A DNA stretch of 64,000 nucleotides, taken from assembly GCA_012728995.1 (NCBI GenBank), contig JAAYEB010000212.1, positions 1 to 64,000 on the forward strand, read 5' to 3'. The notes below the pieces were generated by a model that was given only the letters and a program-made list of their open reading frames with translations, was not told the DNA's origin and ran no database searches. This stretch comes from Fibrobacter sp. (lineage in GTDB: Bacteria > Fibrobacterota > Chitinivibrionia > Chitinivibrionales > Chitinispirillaceae). This document shows positions 1-9,570 of the stretch, one piece after another. A program made the translations under genes and the position numbers. Within the stretch, counting starts at the first letter, position 1. Each line of letters opens with the position of its first letter.

Positions 1-99
1 TAATTCAAGCTGTATTTCCTGGGAAAAAGAATCACTCAAATGAATTGAACAGATTAAAGCTGTCATGATAATTTTATATGCTAACTTTTTCAAGGTCAT
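1..99 (-). CDS. 5' end of an exported protein (partial)
   Basis: Only the first 33 codons lie in the window; the reading frame is open through base 1. The ATG is preceded by a near-perfect Shine-Dalgarno (GGGGAGGAGATA). The peptide begins MTLKKLAYKIIMTALICS, a basic N-terminus followed by a hydrophobic core, then SDSFSQEIQ, which looks like a signal peptide with cleavage near Ser26/Gln27. Function cannot be judged from this fragment. The strong ribosome binding site and signal peptide make it a real gene rather than chance. Confidence 0.72.
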   Translation of the reverse strand, partial: MTLKKLAYKIIMTALICSIHLSDSFSQEIQLEL

Positions 100-267
100 T
101 ATCTCCTCCCCTTGAATACTGAATCGTTTAAAGAACATTCTAGTACCATAATATAAGATAAATCTAATTAAAAATGTAAAATAGAATGAACATAACGCTG
201 TTGGCCATGTAGTTAAAATCTACTTTTGGTATGGACAATATAGTGAGTATATTTCAGTTAATTTAAT

Positions 268-1146
268 TTATTGTAGAACTTGTTTTCCACACCCGGCACT
301 ATCTTTATTAACCATTTTGTATAGTTGCACGATCTCCTCAGGCCACAATGTTTCATCAATAGTTTCAAGTATAAGAGGTATCTCTTCAAAACGGGGGTCA
401 TTCATTATGTAACTGAATGTTTCGAACCCCAGCTCACCTTTTCCTATGCTCTGATGACGATCCACTTTTGACCCTACTCCAGTTTTGGAGTCATTGAGAT
501 GTGCCCCCCTGAGATACTGGAATCCTATTATTGAATCCAGTTCTTTCATGGTTTTGCAGTAACTTTCAAAATCCCGAATATCATATCCTGCAGCATAGGT
601 ATGACACGTATCAATACAGAAGCCGATTCTGGACTTGTCATTTACCTTATCGATTATACTGGCAATATGTTCAAACCGGTAACCTACATTTGATCCTTGT
701 CCCGCTGTATTTTCCAGAACTATTGTAACTCCTGATGTCTCATCAAGGGCACGATTTATTGATTGTGCGATATTATCCAGACACTGTTCTTCAGAAATCT
801 GATTAAGATGACTGCCCGGATGGATATTAAGATAAACCAAACCCAGTTGACTACATCGTTTCAATTCATCTACTAACGCATTGTAAGACTTCTGCCTTGC
901 TTCTTTTTGAGGGTGACCGATATTAATAAGATAACTATCATGAACCAAAGCATGTTCTGGAAGATATCCTTCAGATTCCATATTCGACCTGAACTGTTTT
1001 ATAATATCAGAACTGATCGGTTTTGCATCCCATCTTCTCTGATTTTTTGTAAAGAGCCCAAACGCAGTTGCACCCACAGACCTTGCATTAAGCGGAGCAT
1101 TCTGGACTCCTCCTGTAATATGAACATGCGGACCGATTCTTTTCAT
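268..1146 (-). CDS. nfo: Endonuclease IV (AP endonuclease)
   Basis: 292 aa, the usual size for the family. Zn-dependent AP endonuclease of base excision repair that cuts 5' of abasic sites and oxidised bases. The three-metal ligand set can be followed along the chain: GPHVH near the N-terminus, HDSYLIN, the NIHPGSH His, LENTAG Glu, CIDTCH Asp/His, HLNDS His, DRHQSIG Asp/His and the late LET Glu. The start has a good Shine-Dalgarno (AAGGAGATAAC) directly before ATG. It lies 58 bp downstream of a beta-helix lipoprotein on the same strand and may be cotranscribed with it, although the two share no obvious function. Confidence 0.96.
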   Translation of the reverse strand: MKRIGPHVHITGGVQNAPLNARSVGATAFGLFTKNQRRWDAKPISSDIIKQFRSNMESEGYLPEHALVHDSYLINIGHPQKEARQKSYNALVDELKRCSQLGLVYLNIHPGSHLNQISEEQCLDNIAQSINRALDETSGVTIVLENTAGQGSNVGYRFEHIASIIDKVNDKSRIGFCIDTCHTYAAGYDIRDFESYCKTMKELDSIIGFQYLRGAHLNDSKTGVGSKVDRHQSIGKGELGFETFSYIMNDPRFEEIPLILETIDETLWPEEIVQLYKMVNKDSAGCGKQVLQ

Positions 1147-1204
1147 GTTATCTCCTTAAAAAACACTTATCTCATTACCTTACTGAAAACAGATCTTGAC
1201 AAAA

Positions 1205-2749
1205 TCAATATTGATATCCTATGTCAGTACCATAAAGCACACTCTGTTCACCTATTCTGTAATCATCCTCGTCTTTATTAACATAACAGGGGTCAACGTT
1301 CATAAACGGAATATTGTGCCTAAGATAAATTGAATCTGCCTGCATGGCCTCATTGTTTCCAAAAAAGTTTGTACCTGATGTCGTAAAAAAACCGATTCCC
1401 TCTACGGATGATTCTCGTCTGATACCAAATGATGTGTTATAGGTAATAAGCGAATTGGAAATTACAGAGGGTTTATTTGGCACTTCAAGTCGTATTCCAC
1501 CCATTCCATTATCAGAAATTGTGACTTTATTTAAATTCAGTCTGGCAGATATTGTATTTATACCATAAGCTCTGTTGTGAACAACCAGAATATTTTCGGC
1601 ACTTAAACTATGATCATTTTCCTCTCTGCTCTGAACACGAATTCCTGTGCCGCTGTTATGATAAATTTTGCAGTTTATCATTGTAACACTGCTTTCAATT
1701 ATTTCCAGCCCGTAATCTCTGTTGTTTGTAAAAACACAGTTTTCAAAACGGATTCTACCAGACCCGGATTCAAGTTTAGCCCCGGCAGTCTGACTACCCG
1801 AAAAGGTTAGATTGTGGAACTCGATATTCGTACTTGCAGAAATAAAAAAATCTGCCTGATCAAAAACGGTATTACCAAATGGAGAGCCTACTATTACAAT
1901 AGGTTCAGCAAGTGAATCACCCATATTGGTAAAACGCAGCTGAGCTACAATTGTAACGTTATCCAGATAAATGGTATCACCAGGAAGCAGTTCCGGAAGA
2001 AGAGCTTCAAGAGTATCAGGATCTGAATGTAATTTATTACTGCAATATAACATTAGTCTGGAAATTGATCTGTTATAAGACCGGATAATTTCATTTTCTT
2101 CATGAATACTGCGATTGTACCCGGTTATTAGCAATTCATTGGTATCAGAAACTGTTCTATTGTAGTTTTCCAATTCATTAAACAGTGAATCCCACATATT
2201 TATGTTTGAACTGATAAAATCAAATACAGAATCAATAAAATACGAATCATAAATACCTTGTGGACTACACCTTTCGTTACCTGAAGCGATTAAAGATGCT
2301 ACTCTCAAGGAATCAACCTTTATACTTTTTTTATAATTATCGATCTCGTTTATATCAGTAAACAGATTATAATATTGCAACGTGTCAATATATTTTTTAA
2401 AATCTATATCACAGCTATCACTGGAATCGTTGTGTTGTTCTATTGAGTCATTCAATAAGCTGATTGAATCTATGGAAAGGATCGCTTTATGGTTAAGATT
2501 CAAGATGGAATCATTATATTTCCTGATATTATCAAGGATACCCTCATAATCTTTTATAATGGCTCCATATCTTCTGATATTAAAGATGCAGGAATCAATA
2601 ACCGGATCAATCTGATCATGAAGCTCTTTACGAAACGGAGCCGGGCAACCATTAAGTGGATCCCAGGGATTATTTCTTTCGATACATTTGAGCAAGAACA
2701 GAAACAATACAATTGATAAAGATCTGAAAAACCAATACCTGTGCCCCAT
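1205..2749 (-). CDS. Lipoprotein with right-handed beta-helix repeats
   Basis: 514 aa. The N-terminus has a hydrophobic segment ending LFLLKC (Cys22), a lipobox, followed directly by NNPWDPLNGC, so the protein is probably lipid-anchored. Residues ~50-235 are rich in Asn, Ser and Asp and look helical or coiled. Residues ~250-490 carry repeated N/G/I-rich turns (for example FENCVFTNNRDYGLEI, INCKIYHNSGTGI) typical of parallel beta-helix folds as in pectate-lyase-like and DUF1565 proteins. The tail with DPCYVNKDEDDYRIG and DIGY resembles the C-terminal cap of such helices. Substrate is unknown; carbohydrate binding or lysis is possible. No strong Shine-Dalgarno was seen before the chosen ATG. 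Confidence 0.8.
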   Translation of the reverse strand: MGHRYWFFRSLSIVLFLFLLKCIERNNPWDPLNGCPAPFRKELHDQIDPVIDSCIFNIRRYGAIIKDYEGILDNIRKYNDSILNLNHKAILSIDSISLLNDSIEQHNDSSDSCDIDFKKYIDTLQYYNLFTDINEIDNYKKSIKVDSLRVASLIASGNERCSPQGIYDSYFIDSVFDFISSNINMWDSLFNELENYNRTVSDTNELLITGYNRSIHEENEIIRSYNRSISRLMLYCSNKLHSDPDTLEALLPELLPGDTIYLDNVTIVAQLRFTNMGDSLAEPIVIVGSPFGNTVFDQADFFISASTNIEFHNLTFSGSQTAGAKLESGSGRIRFENCVFTNNRDYGLEIIESSVTMINCKIYHNSGTGIRVQSREENDHSLSAENILVVHNRAYGINTISARLNLNKVTISDNGMGGIRLEVPNKPSVISNSLITYNTSFGIRRESSVEGIGFFTTSGTNFFGNNEAMQADSIYLRHNIPFMNVDPCYVNKDEDDYRIGEQSVLYGTDIGYQY

Positions 2750-2854
2750 TCAAGCAAAATACAATGATTTTTTTAATACGGCAATTACCTGTTTTCAAAA
2801 GTGGAAAATATAGAGGTCATGTAAGTATATTATTCATTCAGATATTCAATTATT

Positions 2855-3787
2855 ATGGAAATTAATCGATTAAATAATTATATCATATTTTCGTTGGGCT
2901 GTTTGCTGTTTTTATGTTTACACTCTTTTTCAAATACCTGTAAACCAAACAGTAAAACTCTCTATTTTTACTGTGATAAAGCAGTTCGTACCTCAACTGA
3001 CCCTGGTTTTACAACCAGAATTTACAATCAATTTCTTGAACCTCTGGGTGAAATCGGATACTGCCTTGATTTACTTAACCGAGAAATACTGTCAGATACT
3101 ATAAATAAAAATGATATGATACTGTATATTACCATGGAAAACGAATCAGACCATCATTTTGGTATCACCGATTCTGTTTTTTTCATGATCATCAATCTTA
3201 TCAGTATTGAAGACTGGAATTCTGGAAAAAGAGGTAAATTATTCAGTCACCCTCTTATATCTTTATCATATGAACCTGAAGAGCTTTCAACATTTGAAAC
3301 AGTATTAATCCGAAAAACTATTGAAAATCTTAGAACTCAATATGTGTGTAATTTAAGAATCCACTCCAGCCCACAGGGAGCACTTATACAATCTGAATCG
3401 GGACTGGAAGGGATTACTCCTCTGGAATGGGTTTTACCTGTAGGTGACATTTCTATTGAAGCGTCTCTTGATGGCTATGAGCAAATCAGAAAAAAACTGG
3501 ATATTAATGATCCGGGAATACATACTATTTTACTTCAAATGAATAAACGTCAATTTTACAACTCTAAATTTATCTATCCTTCAGTTGTATTTGGACTGGC
3601 AGCAATAACATGCTTTATTGCTGAAGGGCAGTACTATTCAAAATATACCAACCTCGGAAAAGGTGATTACTATGACAATCCTGAAAAATTCAACAAAGTT
3701 TTTAAAAGAGCAAAAAACTGTGAACGTATCGCTATCGCATCAACAATCCTTTGTGGGATCTCATTCGGATTAACATTCATTTTTTGA
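2855..3787 (+). CDS. Exported/membrane PEGA-domain protein
   Basis: 310 aa. Residues ~8-27 form a signal peptide or anchor. Residues ~168-230 form a PEGA domain: LRIHSSPQGALIQSESG, GITPLEW, then LPVGDISIEASLDGYE. Two hydrophobic segments follow (about 235-255 and 290-310), so the C-terminus is membrane-bound. PEGA domains are extracytoplasmic beta modules often tied to the cell envelope, and the specific role here is unknown. It stands alone on the plus strand between minus-strand genes. The ATG has no clear ribosome binding site, so the exact start is uncertain. Confidence 0.75.
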   Translation: MEINRLNNYIIFSLGCLLFLCLHSFSNTCKPNSKTLYFYCDKAVRTSTDPGFTTRIYNQFLEPLGEIGYCLDLLNREILSDTINKNDMILYITMENESDHHFGITDSVFFMIINLISIEDWNSGKRGKLFSHPLISLSYEPEELSTFETVLIRKTIENLRTQYVCNLRIHSSPQGALIQSESGLEGITPLEWVLPVGDISIEASLDGYEQIRKKLDINDPGIHTILLQMNKRQFYNSKFIYPSVVFGLAAITCFIAEGQYYSKYTNLGKGDYYDNPEKFNKVFKRAKNCERIAIASTILCGISFGLTFIF

Positions 3788-3877
3788 ATCTATCTTCTTA
3801 TCCTGCAGGTCAAAAATTTCGAAAATAAGATGATATTCAAAAATTACCGAAGCGTATTTTTCAAATTATATTTTACT

Positions 3878-3920
3878 AAAATATACCGAAAAAAGTGTAC
3901 TCCTTTTTCCGGTATATTTT
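3878..3920 (-). terminator. Intrinsic terminator (hsp20)
   Basis: A long inverted repeat pairs AAAATATACCGGAAAAAGG with its near-complement across a short loop, ending 18 bp after the hsp20 stop codon. On the minus strand it is followed by a T-rich tract. Since the arms are A/T-rich at both ends it could also serve the convergent PEGA gene on the plus strand. Confidence 0.75.
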
Positions 3921-3937
3921 GAATTGGAATGATCTTG

Positions 3938-4375
3938 TTATCCTTTGATTTCGATTTTTGTTCCCTTCTTCTCCGGTTCTCCGGTTTTAAGAAGAGATAG
4001 CTCAAGCACACCGTCTCTGTAACTGGCATTTACCTTTTCTTTTTCAATATTTTGCGGTAAGGTGAATGATCTTTGAAAAGAACCGGAAGATCGTTCCAGA
4101 TGAGTATATCCCTCTGTTTCTTTTTTGTATTCTTCCTTCTTCTCACCACTTATTATCAGCGTATCTCCTTCGATAAAAACATTTATATCATCTTTATTCA
4201 TCCCCGGCATATCAGCCCTTACAAGATATCTTTCCTTATCTTCAACAATATCAACTTTCGGAAAAAAAGTGGGAATTTCACGATTAGCCAACATGAATGG
4301 TTCATTGAAAAAATCCTCCATCAAATTACGAAATGATGAAATTGGATTCATCGTTCTCAAAGAAGGCATAGCCAT
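3938..4375 (-). CDS. Small heat shock protein, Hsp20/alpha-crystallin family
   Basis: 145 aa ATP-independent holdase. The alpha-crystallin domain spans residues ~40-135 (FPKVDIVEDKERYLVRADMPG, then LIISGEKKEE, then SFTLPQNIEKEKVNASYRDGVL with the typical DGVLEL strand). The short N-terminus MAMPSLRTMNP is Met-rich as in many bacterial Hsp20s. The start was taken at this Met rather than an upstream ATG because AGGAGG sits 6 bases before it. Monocistronic, with its own terminator; no CIRCE-like operator was seen upstream. Confidence 0.95.
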   Translation of the reverse strand: MAMPSLRTMNPISSFRNLMEDFFNEPFMLANREIPTFFPKVDIVEDKERYLVRADMPGMNKDDINVFIEGDTLIISGEKKEEYKKETEGYTHLERSSGSFQRSFTLPQNIEKEKVNASYRDGVLELSLLKTGEPEKKGTKIEIKG

Positions 4376-4607
4376 ATAAACCTCCTGATAAAAATTAGGC
4401 TTATTTAAAGATTCCTTATCGAAACAACTGCACAAAATATTAACAATCAAAAAAAGTACCTGTACCGAATAATCCTCTCCAAAACCGTAGAATCACTTTT
4501 TCATCATTGGACATATTCATACATAGCCTGTATCGGGGCATCTTATTTTCCAACAGCCAGTATCAGGAGGTCATGTTTGATAGTCTGGAAGAGGTCGGAT
4601 CTTTTTC

Positions 4608-5933
4608 TTAAATACTCAGAACCATTTTTGCAATAAGGAAATAAATAATAAGCCCTGATGCATCCACCAGTGTAGAAATTATAGGCGCGCTCACTACAGC
4701 AGGATCTATTCCAATTTTTTTTGCTGTCATAGGGAGTAATGAACCGGCAAAAGCTGCAAGAACAGCAATGGAAAACAGGGATAATGAAAGTATTATTGCC
4801 ATATTAATCCCAAAAACGATACTCACAAAAATGAATCCCATTATTCCAAGAACCAATCCAAGCAAAGCACCTACACGAATTTCCCGAAATAAGACAGCAC
4901 CGGTATCGCCGAAACGAATCTCACCTAAAGCCATTGCCCTAATAATGATTGTTGCAGATTGAGACCCGATATTACCGCCAATTCCAATCAAAAGAGGAAT
5001 AAAAAGAGACAAGGTAAGAACAGATTCAAGAGTACTTTGAAAAAGATTAAGCACATTGACCGTAAGGGTTGCAGCCAGCGCAAGCACCAGCAACCATACA
5101 GCCCGTGTTTTTGTCAAGCGCAGCATTGATGCAGTCAGATACGGTTCACGAAGTGGCTCCGAGGCTCCAGTACGCAGATAGTCTTCAGTATCACTTTCCT
5201 GGAGAACTTCCATGGCATCGTCAAAAGTCAAAACACCAGCCAGTTTTTCTTCACTGTCTACCACAGGAAGAGCAATCAGACCAAGATCCAGAAGAAGTCT
5301 GGACGCCTTTTCCTGAGACTCATCAGCCTTAACAGAATATGCTTCTTCGGTTAAAAGTTTTTCGGTTGTTATGTTGCAATCTGCCAGTACCAGATCACCC
5401 AGATCAATGGTTCCAATAAATTTGTGATTTTGATCTATTACCGGGAGCGAATAGATAGCTTCAACACCCCTTCCGGAACTTCTGACCCGTGCTATTGCTT
5501 CGTTGGATGTCATATTAATTTCGAGGTCCACAAATTCCGGACTCATTATTCGGCCCACAGAATTTTCCGGATATCCCAGAAGAAGAGATGTAAGTCGCCG
5601 CTCCTTGAACGATAAACCCTCAAGCAGCTTTTTAGCCAATAATGGAGGCATTTCATCCAAAAGACGAGCCCTGTCGTCCGGTTCAAGCTCCTCAAGAATT
5701 TCACGCACCCGCGGTTCTCTAAGTATATTAAGGATCTGTTGCTGAACTGAAGGATCCAACATCTCGAATACATCTATAGCTCTGGCTTTAGGAATGAGCC
5801 GGAATGCTATTGCTCGCTGTTCCGGATCACTCCTTGTAAGCTCCTCAACTATTTCGAGAGTTCCATTTTCATGAAACCATTGACGAAGTTGTTTGAAATT
5901 CTTTTCACTAATTAAATGAGAAAACTCTGACAT
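4608..5933 (-). CDS. mgtE: Mg2+ transporter MgtE (standalone form)
   Basis: 441 aa. Homodimeric Mg2+ channel of the inner membrane. Superhelical MgtE-N domain ~20-125 (LEELEPDDRARLLDEMPP), tandem CBS domains ~130-255 that sense cytosolic Mg2+, and a five-helix pore domain ~275-441 with GIGGNIGSQSATIIIRAMALGE and STLVDASGLIIYF, whose Asp matches the pore aspartate known from Thermus MgtE. The upstream Shine-Dalgarno is weak. A small exported protein lies 53 bp upstream on the same strand and may be cotranscribed. A second, EIIA-fused MgtE is encoded at 11526-13373. Confidence 0.95.
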   Translation of the reverse strand: MSEFSHLISEKNFKQLRQWFHENGTLEIVEELTRSDPEQRAIAFRLIPKARAIDVFEMLDPSVQQQILNILREPRVREILEELEPDDRARLLDEMPPLLAKKLLEGLSFKERRLTSLLLGYPENSVGRIMSPEFVDLEINMTSNEAIARVRSSGRGVEAIYSLPVIDQNHKFIGTIDLGDLVLADCNITTEKLLTEEAYSVKADESQEKASRLLLDLGLIALPVVDSEEKLAGVLTFDDAMEVLQESDTEDYLRTGASEPLREPYLTASMLRLTKTRAVWLLVLALAATLTVNVLNLFQSTLESVLTLSLFIPLLIGIGGNIGSQSATIIIRAMALGEIRFGDTGAVLFREIRVGALLGLVLGIMGFIFVSIVFGINMAIILSLSLFSIAVLAAFAGSLLPMTAKKIGIDPAVVSAPIISTLVDASGLIIYFLIAKMVLSI

Positions 5934-5986
5934 GAAAATAACATTTTCTAAAAAAACATAGTATCTGTGAGTAATACCATCCTTGT

Positions 5987-6190
5987 TTAAAGATCTGTAG
6001 TATCCTGCTGAGCCGTATCCTGCCCATTTCCAGTATCCTGCTGAACCGTATCCTGCTGCATAGTATCAGATGGAACTGCCCCCTCCTGCTGCGTATCACG
6101 CTGTTGTTGCTGACCGCCTCCACAGTTAAAAAATACTGTAATTAATAAAATTGTTACCACAACAACACCTGCTCTTTTAGCAATAGACAT
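5987..6190 (-). CDS. Small Gln/Asp/Thr-rich exported protein, possible lipoprotein
   Basis: 67 aa. An N-terminal hydrophobic segment (AGVVVVTILLITVFF) is followed by NCGGG; Cys23 could be lipidated, though FFNC is a poor lipobox. The rest is low complexity with a repeated QQDT unit (QQDTVQQDTGNGQDTAQQDT). The start is well supported by AAAGGAGGTG ahead of ATG. It precedes mgtE with a 53-bp gap. No function can be assigned; similar short repeat-rich lipoproteins are often surface or periplasmic filler peptides. Confidence 0.72.
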   Translation of the reverse strand: MSIAKRAGVVVVTILLITVFFNCGGGQQQQRDTQQEGAVPSDTMQQDTVQQDTGNGQDTAQQDTTDL

Positions 6191-6502
6191 GAGCCCACCT
6201 CCTTTGAAGGGTTTTAAGATAATAGAAAAGTTCTGATTAATCCATACATAATTAATTTTTTTTTATTATTACCTGAAATGGCCAGTATTCTCATTTTTGC
6301 ATCTAAACATCCCGACTGTAATAAATTCTCAAGAAAAAACGATCTATAATTCTTTTGGTATTATGAAAGAGTACACTAAACAATTTTAATCCTTGAAAAT
6401 GTATCAAAAATCATGCCTAAAAAACATGATAACTGTTTCAGGAATATGAAATTACCTGTATCCGTAGTATTTATAGGAGCAAAATGATGGAGGCTAAAAA
6501 TT
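6191..6502. other. Divergent intergenic region
   Basis: 312 bp between the minus-strand small exported protein and the plus-strand NmrA-type gene. AT-rich, presumably holding both promoters. I see no convincing -35/-10 pair, repeat or RNA gene. Confidence 0.4.
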
Positions 6503-7378
6503 ATGAAAGAAACAATACTCGTTACCGGAGGAACAGGTACAATTGGCAGAGAACTGATAAAACAGTTACGATCAAAGGATATTTGTGTAAGAATTGCTGT
6601 AAGAGATCCACAAAAAATACTGGAAATAGATACCAGCGGGTGCCCGGTAGTTTATTTCGATTATGAAAAACCGGATACATTTTATCACGCATTTGAGAAT
6701 ATAGACAGCCTTTTCCTGTCGGCACCTCTTAGATGCAAACATTTAGACCAATTGCTTCTTCCTGCAATTCAAACAGCAAAACTAATGGGTGTTGACCAAA
6801 TAGTTACGATGGGTGCAATTGGTGTAGAACAAGGAACAGATACCCCCCTGTCCATTTTTGAAAAGTGTATTATAAGCTCCGGTATTAATTACACAATTTT
6901 GAGACCAAATCTTCTAATGCAAAACTTTATAAATCTTGCTGGTGATTTTATTCGAAAAACAGGAAAAATCAATCTCCCGGCAGGGAATTCACGCATAAGC
7001 TTTGTAGATGGTAGAGATGTAGCCGAAGCTGCCCAAATAGCCCTGATCGATCCTGAATATCGTAATCATATCTACACTTTAACCGGGAAAGAATCTCTTA
7101 ATCATTACCAAATAGCCCGGATTCTCTCAAAAGTTACAGGTCGGGATATAACTTACACACCGGTCTCTCATAACGAAGCCAGAAAAAAACTTGAAGATGC
7201 AGGGTGGGACTGGGAAACAGCCGAATTGATGATAGGACTTTATGAGATTGCACGTCATGGATGGTGTGAGGAAATTCGAAATGACCTCAAAGAGATTCTA
7301 GGTAGAGACCCGATAGCATTTGAAAGTTTTGCACTGGATTTTCGAGACTACTGGATAAAATCTGACACACCTGAATAG
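6503..7378 (+). CDS. NmrA-family NAD(P)-binding oxidoreductase
   Basis: 291 aa atypical short-chain dehydrogenase. The Rossmann nucleotide-binding loop is at the extreme N-terminus (ILVTGGTGTIGRELI). The middle segment (VTMGAIGVEQGT, YTILRPNLLMQNF) and the later VDGRDVAEAAQIALID are typical of the NmrA/azoreductase-like branch, which often senses or uses NAD(P)H and lacks the classical Tyr-x-x-x-Lys. Substrate is unknown. GGAGG lies 10 bases before ATG. Monocistronic on the plus strand. Confidence 0.85.
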   Translation: MKETILVTGGTGTIGRELIKQLRSKDICVRIAVRDPQKILEIDTSGCPVVYFDYEKPDTFYHAFENIDSLFLSAPLRCKHLDQLLLPAIQTAKLMGVDQIVTMGAIGVEQGTDTPLSIFEKCIISSGINYTILRPNLLMQNFINLAGDFIRKTGKINLPAGNSRISFVDGRDVAEAAQIALIDPEYRNHIYTLTGKESLNHYQIARILSKVTGRDITYTPVSHNEARKKLEDAGWDWETAELMIGLYEIARHGWCEEIRNDLKEILGRDPIAFESFALDFRDYWIKSDTPE

Positions 7379-7816
7379 TAACAACTTTTTTTGGAGTCCT
7401 TTTCACTTAAAACGTCATTATATGATGACTGAGGACCAGAAGATTAGCCCGATAACAGCGGCTCTGTCTGTGAACGCCCCTGAAGCATGCGGTACTATGT
7501 CATATGGCTGGTTCATACAATAACATGCATATAGTAGATGAATGCCATTGTAATTTCGGCAATGATTATTTTATGGCTGTGAAGATCATATCTACCTGAC
7601 CAGTTATCAAAGCAATAAGTTGTTACCTCACTATCGAAATCTTTTAACACCAATCTTTTATGCGGAACCGCTCTCGCAGTCTCATCAAAAAATTAATCGT
7701 CTCCATTCAGGTAATATTAAGAACTTACCTGATTATTTGAATGTTCAATAATTTTTATTGCGGCTTTAGCGACAAAAAATCATTTTTTCCAATCACAGTC
7801 ATAAAGGAAAATTATA
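7379..7816. other. Intergenic region with possible repeat remnant
   Basis: 438 bp without a credible gene between the NmrA-type gene and argC. Its last third carries a sequence (about 7620-7710) related to the elements at 17.5 and 33.4 kb. The remainder shows no recognisable feature. Confidence 0.5.
7624..7710 (-). repeat. Dispersed intergenic repeat, copy A (partial)
   Basis: On the minus strand 7707-7690 reads AATGGAGACGATTAATTT, an 18-base exact match to 33364-33381. The likeness continues for about 25 more bases in broken form (ATGAG, CTGC, AGCGG in the same order). No clear second terminal repeat is seen, so this looks like a truncated or diverged copy. The left boundary given is a guess. 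Confidence 0.5.
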
Positions 7817-8755
7817 ATGTTCAAACTTTTTATTGATGGGCAGGAGGGTACAACAGGCCTTCAGATCAGGGACAGGATTAAATACCGTGATGATATAGAG
7901 CTTTTAGAAATTCCTCATGAAAAAAGAAAAGATCCACATCTTAAATCACAGTACCTGAACAGTGCAGATGTAGTTATATTGTGCTTACCGGATTCTGCTG
8001 CTCGTGAATCTGTTTCAATGATCAGTAATAATCATACACGTATTATTGATGCAAGCACAGCATTCAGAACCGCACCTGATTGGGCTTACGGAATCCCGGA
8101 ACTGGACAAGAATCAACGAAAAACGATACGTAACAGCTCACGGGTTTCCAATCCGGGATGTTACGCAACCGGTTTAATAATGCTTCTAAAGCCGCTGATA
8201 GCTAATAGTATTGTACCTTCGGATTACCCGGTGAGCATTTATGCAATATCAGGATATAGTGGGGGCGGCAAAAAACTGATTGCAGCTTACGAAGACGAAA
8301 AAGGCTGCTTTAAAGAACCTCGTTACTACGCATTGTCTCTTAGCCATAAACACATCCCGGAAATGACAAAGCACTCAGGTTTGTCCAATCCCCCCCTTTT
8401 TGTTCCAATTGTCGGAAATTATTATAAGGGTATGGTCGTGTCAGTTCCGTTACACCAGAAATTATTGTCAAAAAAAATCTCTGATCATGATATAATATCT
8501 TTGTATATGGAATACTATGATTCTGAACCATTTGTAAAAGTAATGGATGGTAGTCCAGAGCAGATTCTTGACAATGGCTTTTTATCACCAGTAGAATGCA
8601 ACGACACTAATATGATCGAATTATTTGTATTTGCAAAAGATGAGCAGTTGCTGACTATGACCCGGTTCGACAATCTTGGAAAAGGTGCTTCTGGCGCTGC
8701 TGTTCAGAACATGAATATAATGATGGATGTAGAAGAAACAAAAGGTTTAATCTGA
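7817..8755 (+). CDS. argC: N-acetyl-gamma-glutamyl-phosphate reductase, type 2
   Basis: 312 aa. NADPH-dependent reduction of N-acetyl-glutamyl phosphate to the semialdehyde in arginine synthesis. The length and GQEGTTGLQI nucleotide-binding start match the short type-2 ArgC rather than the ~345-aa type 1. The catalytic Cys lies in SNPGCYATG, with SGYSGGGK and SLSHKHIPEM further on. No other arg gene is in the window, so it is a stand-alone pathway gene. AAAGGA precedes the ATG. The next gene begins 35 bp after its stop. Confidence 0.93.
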   Translation: MFKLFIDGQEGTTGLQIRDRIKYRDDIELLEIPHEKRKDPHLKSQYLNSADVVILCLPDSAARESVSMISNNHTRIIDASTAFRTAPDWAYGIPELDKNQRKTIRNSSRVSNPGCYATGLIMLLKPLIANSIVPSDYPVSIYAISGYSGGGKKLIAAYEDEKGCFKEPRYYALSLSHKHIPEMTKHSGLSNPPLFVPIVGNYYKGMVVSVPLHQKLLSKKISDHDIISLYMEYYDSEPFVKVMDGSPEQILDNGFLSPVECNDTNMIELFVFAKDEQLLTMTRFDNLGKGASGAAVQNMNIMMDVEETKGLI

Positions 8756-8790
8756 AACAATTGTAAACTTTTTCAAATATCACAATTATC

Positions 8791-9570
8791 ATGAACTTTT
8801 TAAAAATTATCGGTGTTTTCGTTATTATAAATACCTTATCTTTTCAGGTTTATTCCATTGAAAATGAAACAGGTTATTCTTTTGAATACGGAAAAAGACT
8901 CTTACTTGAAACAAGAGACAGAATCTACAATTTTGATGTCTTTGACACCTCTGTCAACCTGAATCTGGCCAGATGCAACTTGATATTTTCTCGTCAATCA
9001 AACAAACAGCTCGGTCTTTACTGGAACGCAAAGGTTAGTTATCTTTGCGGTCTGGTAAACATGGGAAAAAATGACAAAAAAATCGCACTTTCATATTTTG
9101 AAGAAAGTCGCTCGATATTAATAAATATCATAAAAGAATATGGAGAGATCAGCAATGCCTACACTCTGCTGGCTGATGTTTACGTTCAACTTCTTTGGTG
9201 CAAGGGATTGGGGTACAAACTGGCGAATTTGAGGAAACTCAAAGTCTATCCTGAAAAAGCACTCTCTTTAGATCCCGGCAATGTAAGAGCCAACAACTCA
9301 CTTGCCCTCTTTTGTATCAAGGCACCACAAACTCTGGGAGGAAATATTGACCGGGCAATAGAACTCTTAAAAAGTATAGATAGTGATGATAAAGCTGAAA
9401 TGTTTACAACCTATTACACTTTAGGTACAGCATACTGGCAAAAAAATGATCTTGATAATGCTATAAAATATATGCATTTAGCCCTTGAGCTTTATCCAAA
9501 TAATAAATGGGTAATTGATGATCTGAAATTAATCACAGAAAAATATTCATCAACTCAATCTACTCCATAA
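8791..9570 (+). CDS. Exported TPR-repeat protein
   Basis: 259 aa. Residues 1-23 look like a signal peptide (FLKIIGVFVIINTLSFQVYS). The C-terminal half has TPR helices, the clearest being TTYYTLGTAYWQKNDLDNAI with a following ALELYPNN, and an earlier EKALSLDPGNVRANNSLA. TPRs mediate protein-protein contacts; the partner is unknown. Just downstream of argC on the same strand, but there is no good Shine-Dalgarno before the ATG. Its 3' end overlaps the convergent VIT/CCC1 gene by 16 bp. Confidence 0.75.
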   Translation: MNFLKIIGVFVIINTLSFQVYSIENETGYSFEYGKRLLLETRDRIYNFDVFDTSVNLNLARCNLIFSRQSNKQLGLYWNAKVSYLCGLVNMGKNDKKIALSYFEESRSILINIIKEYGEISNAYTLLADVYVQLLWCKGLGYKLANLRKLKVYPEKALSLDPGNVRANNSLALFCIKAPQTLGGNIDRAIELLKSIDSDDKAEMFTTYYTLGTAYWQKNDLDNAIKYMHLALELYPNNKWVIDDLKLITEKYSSTQSTP

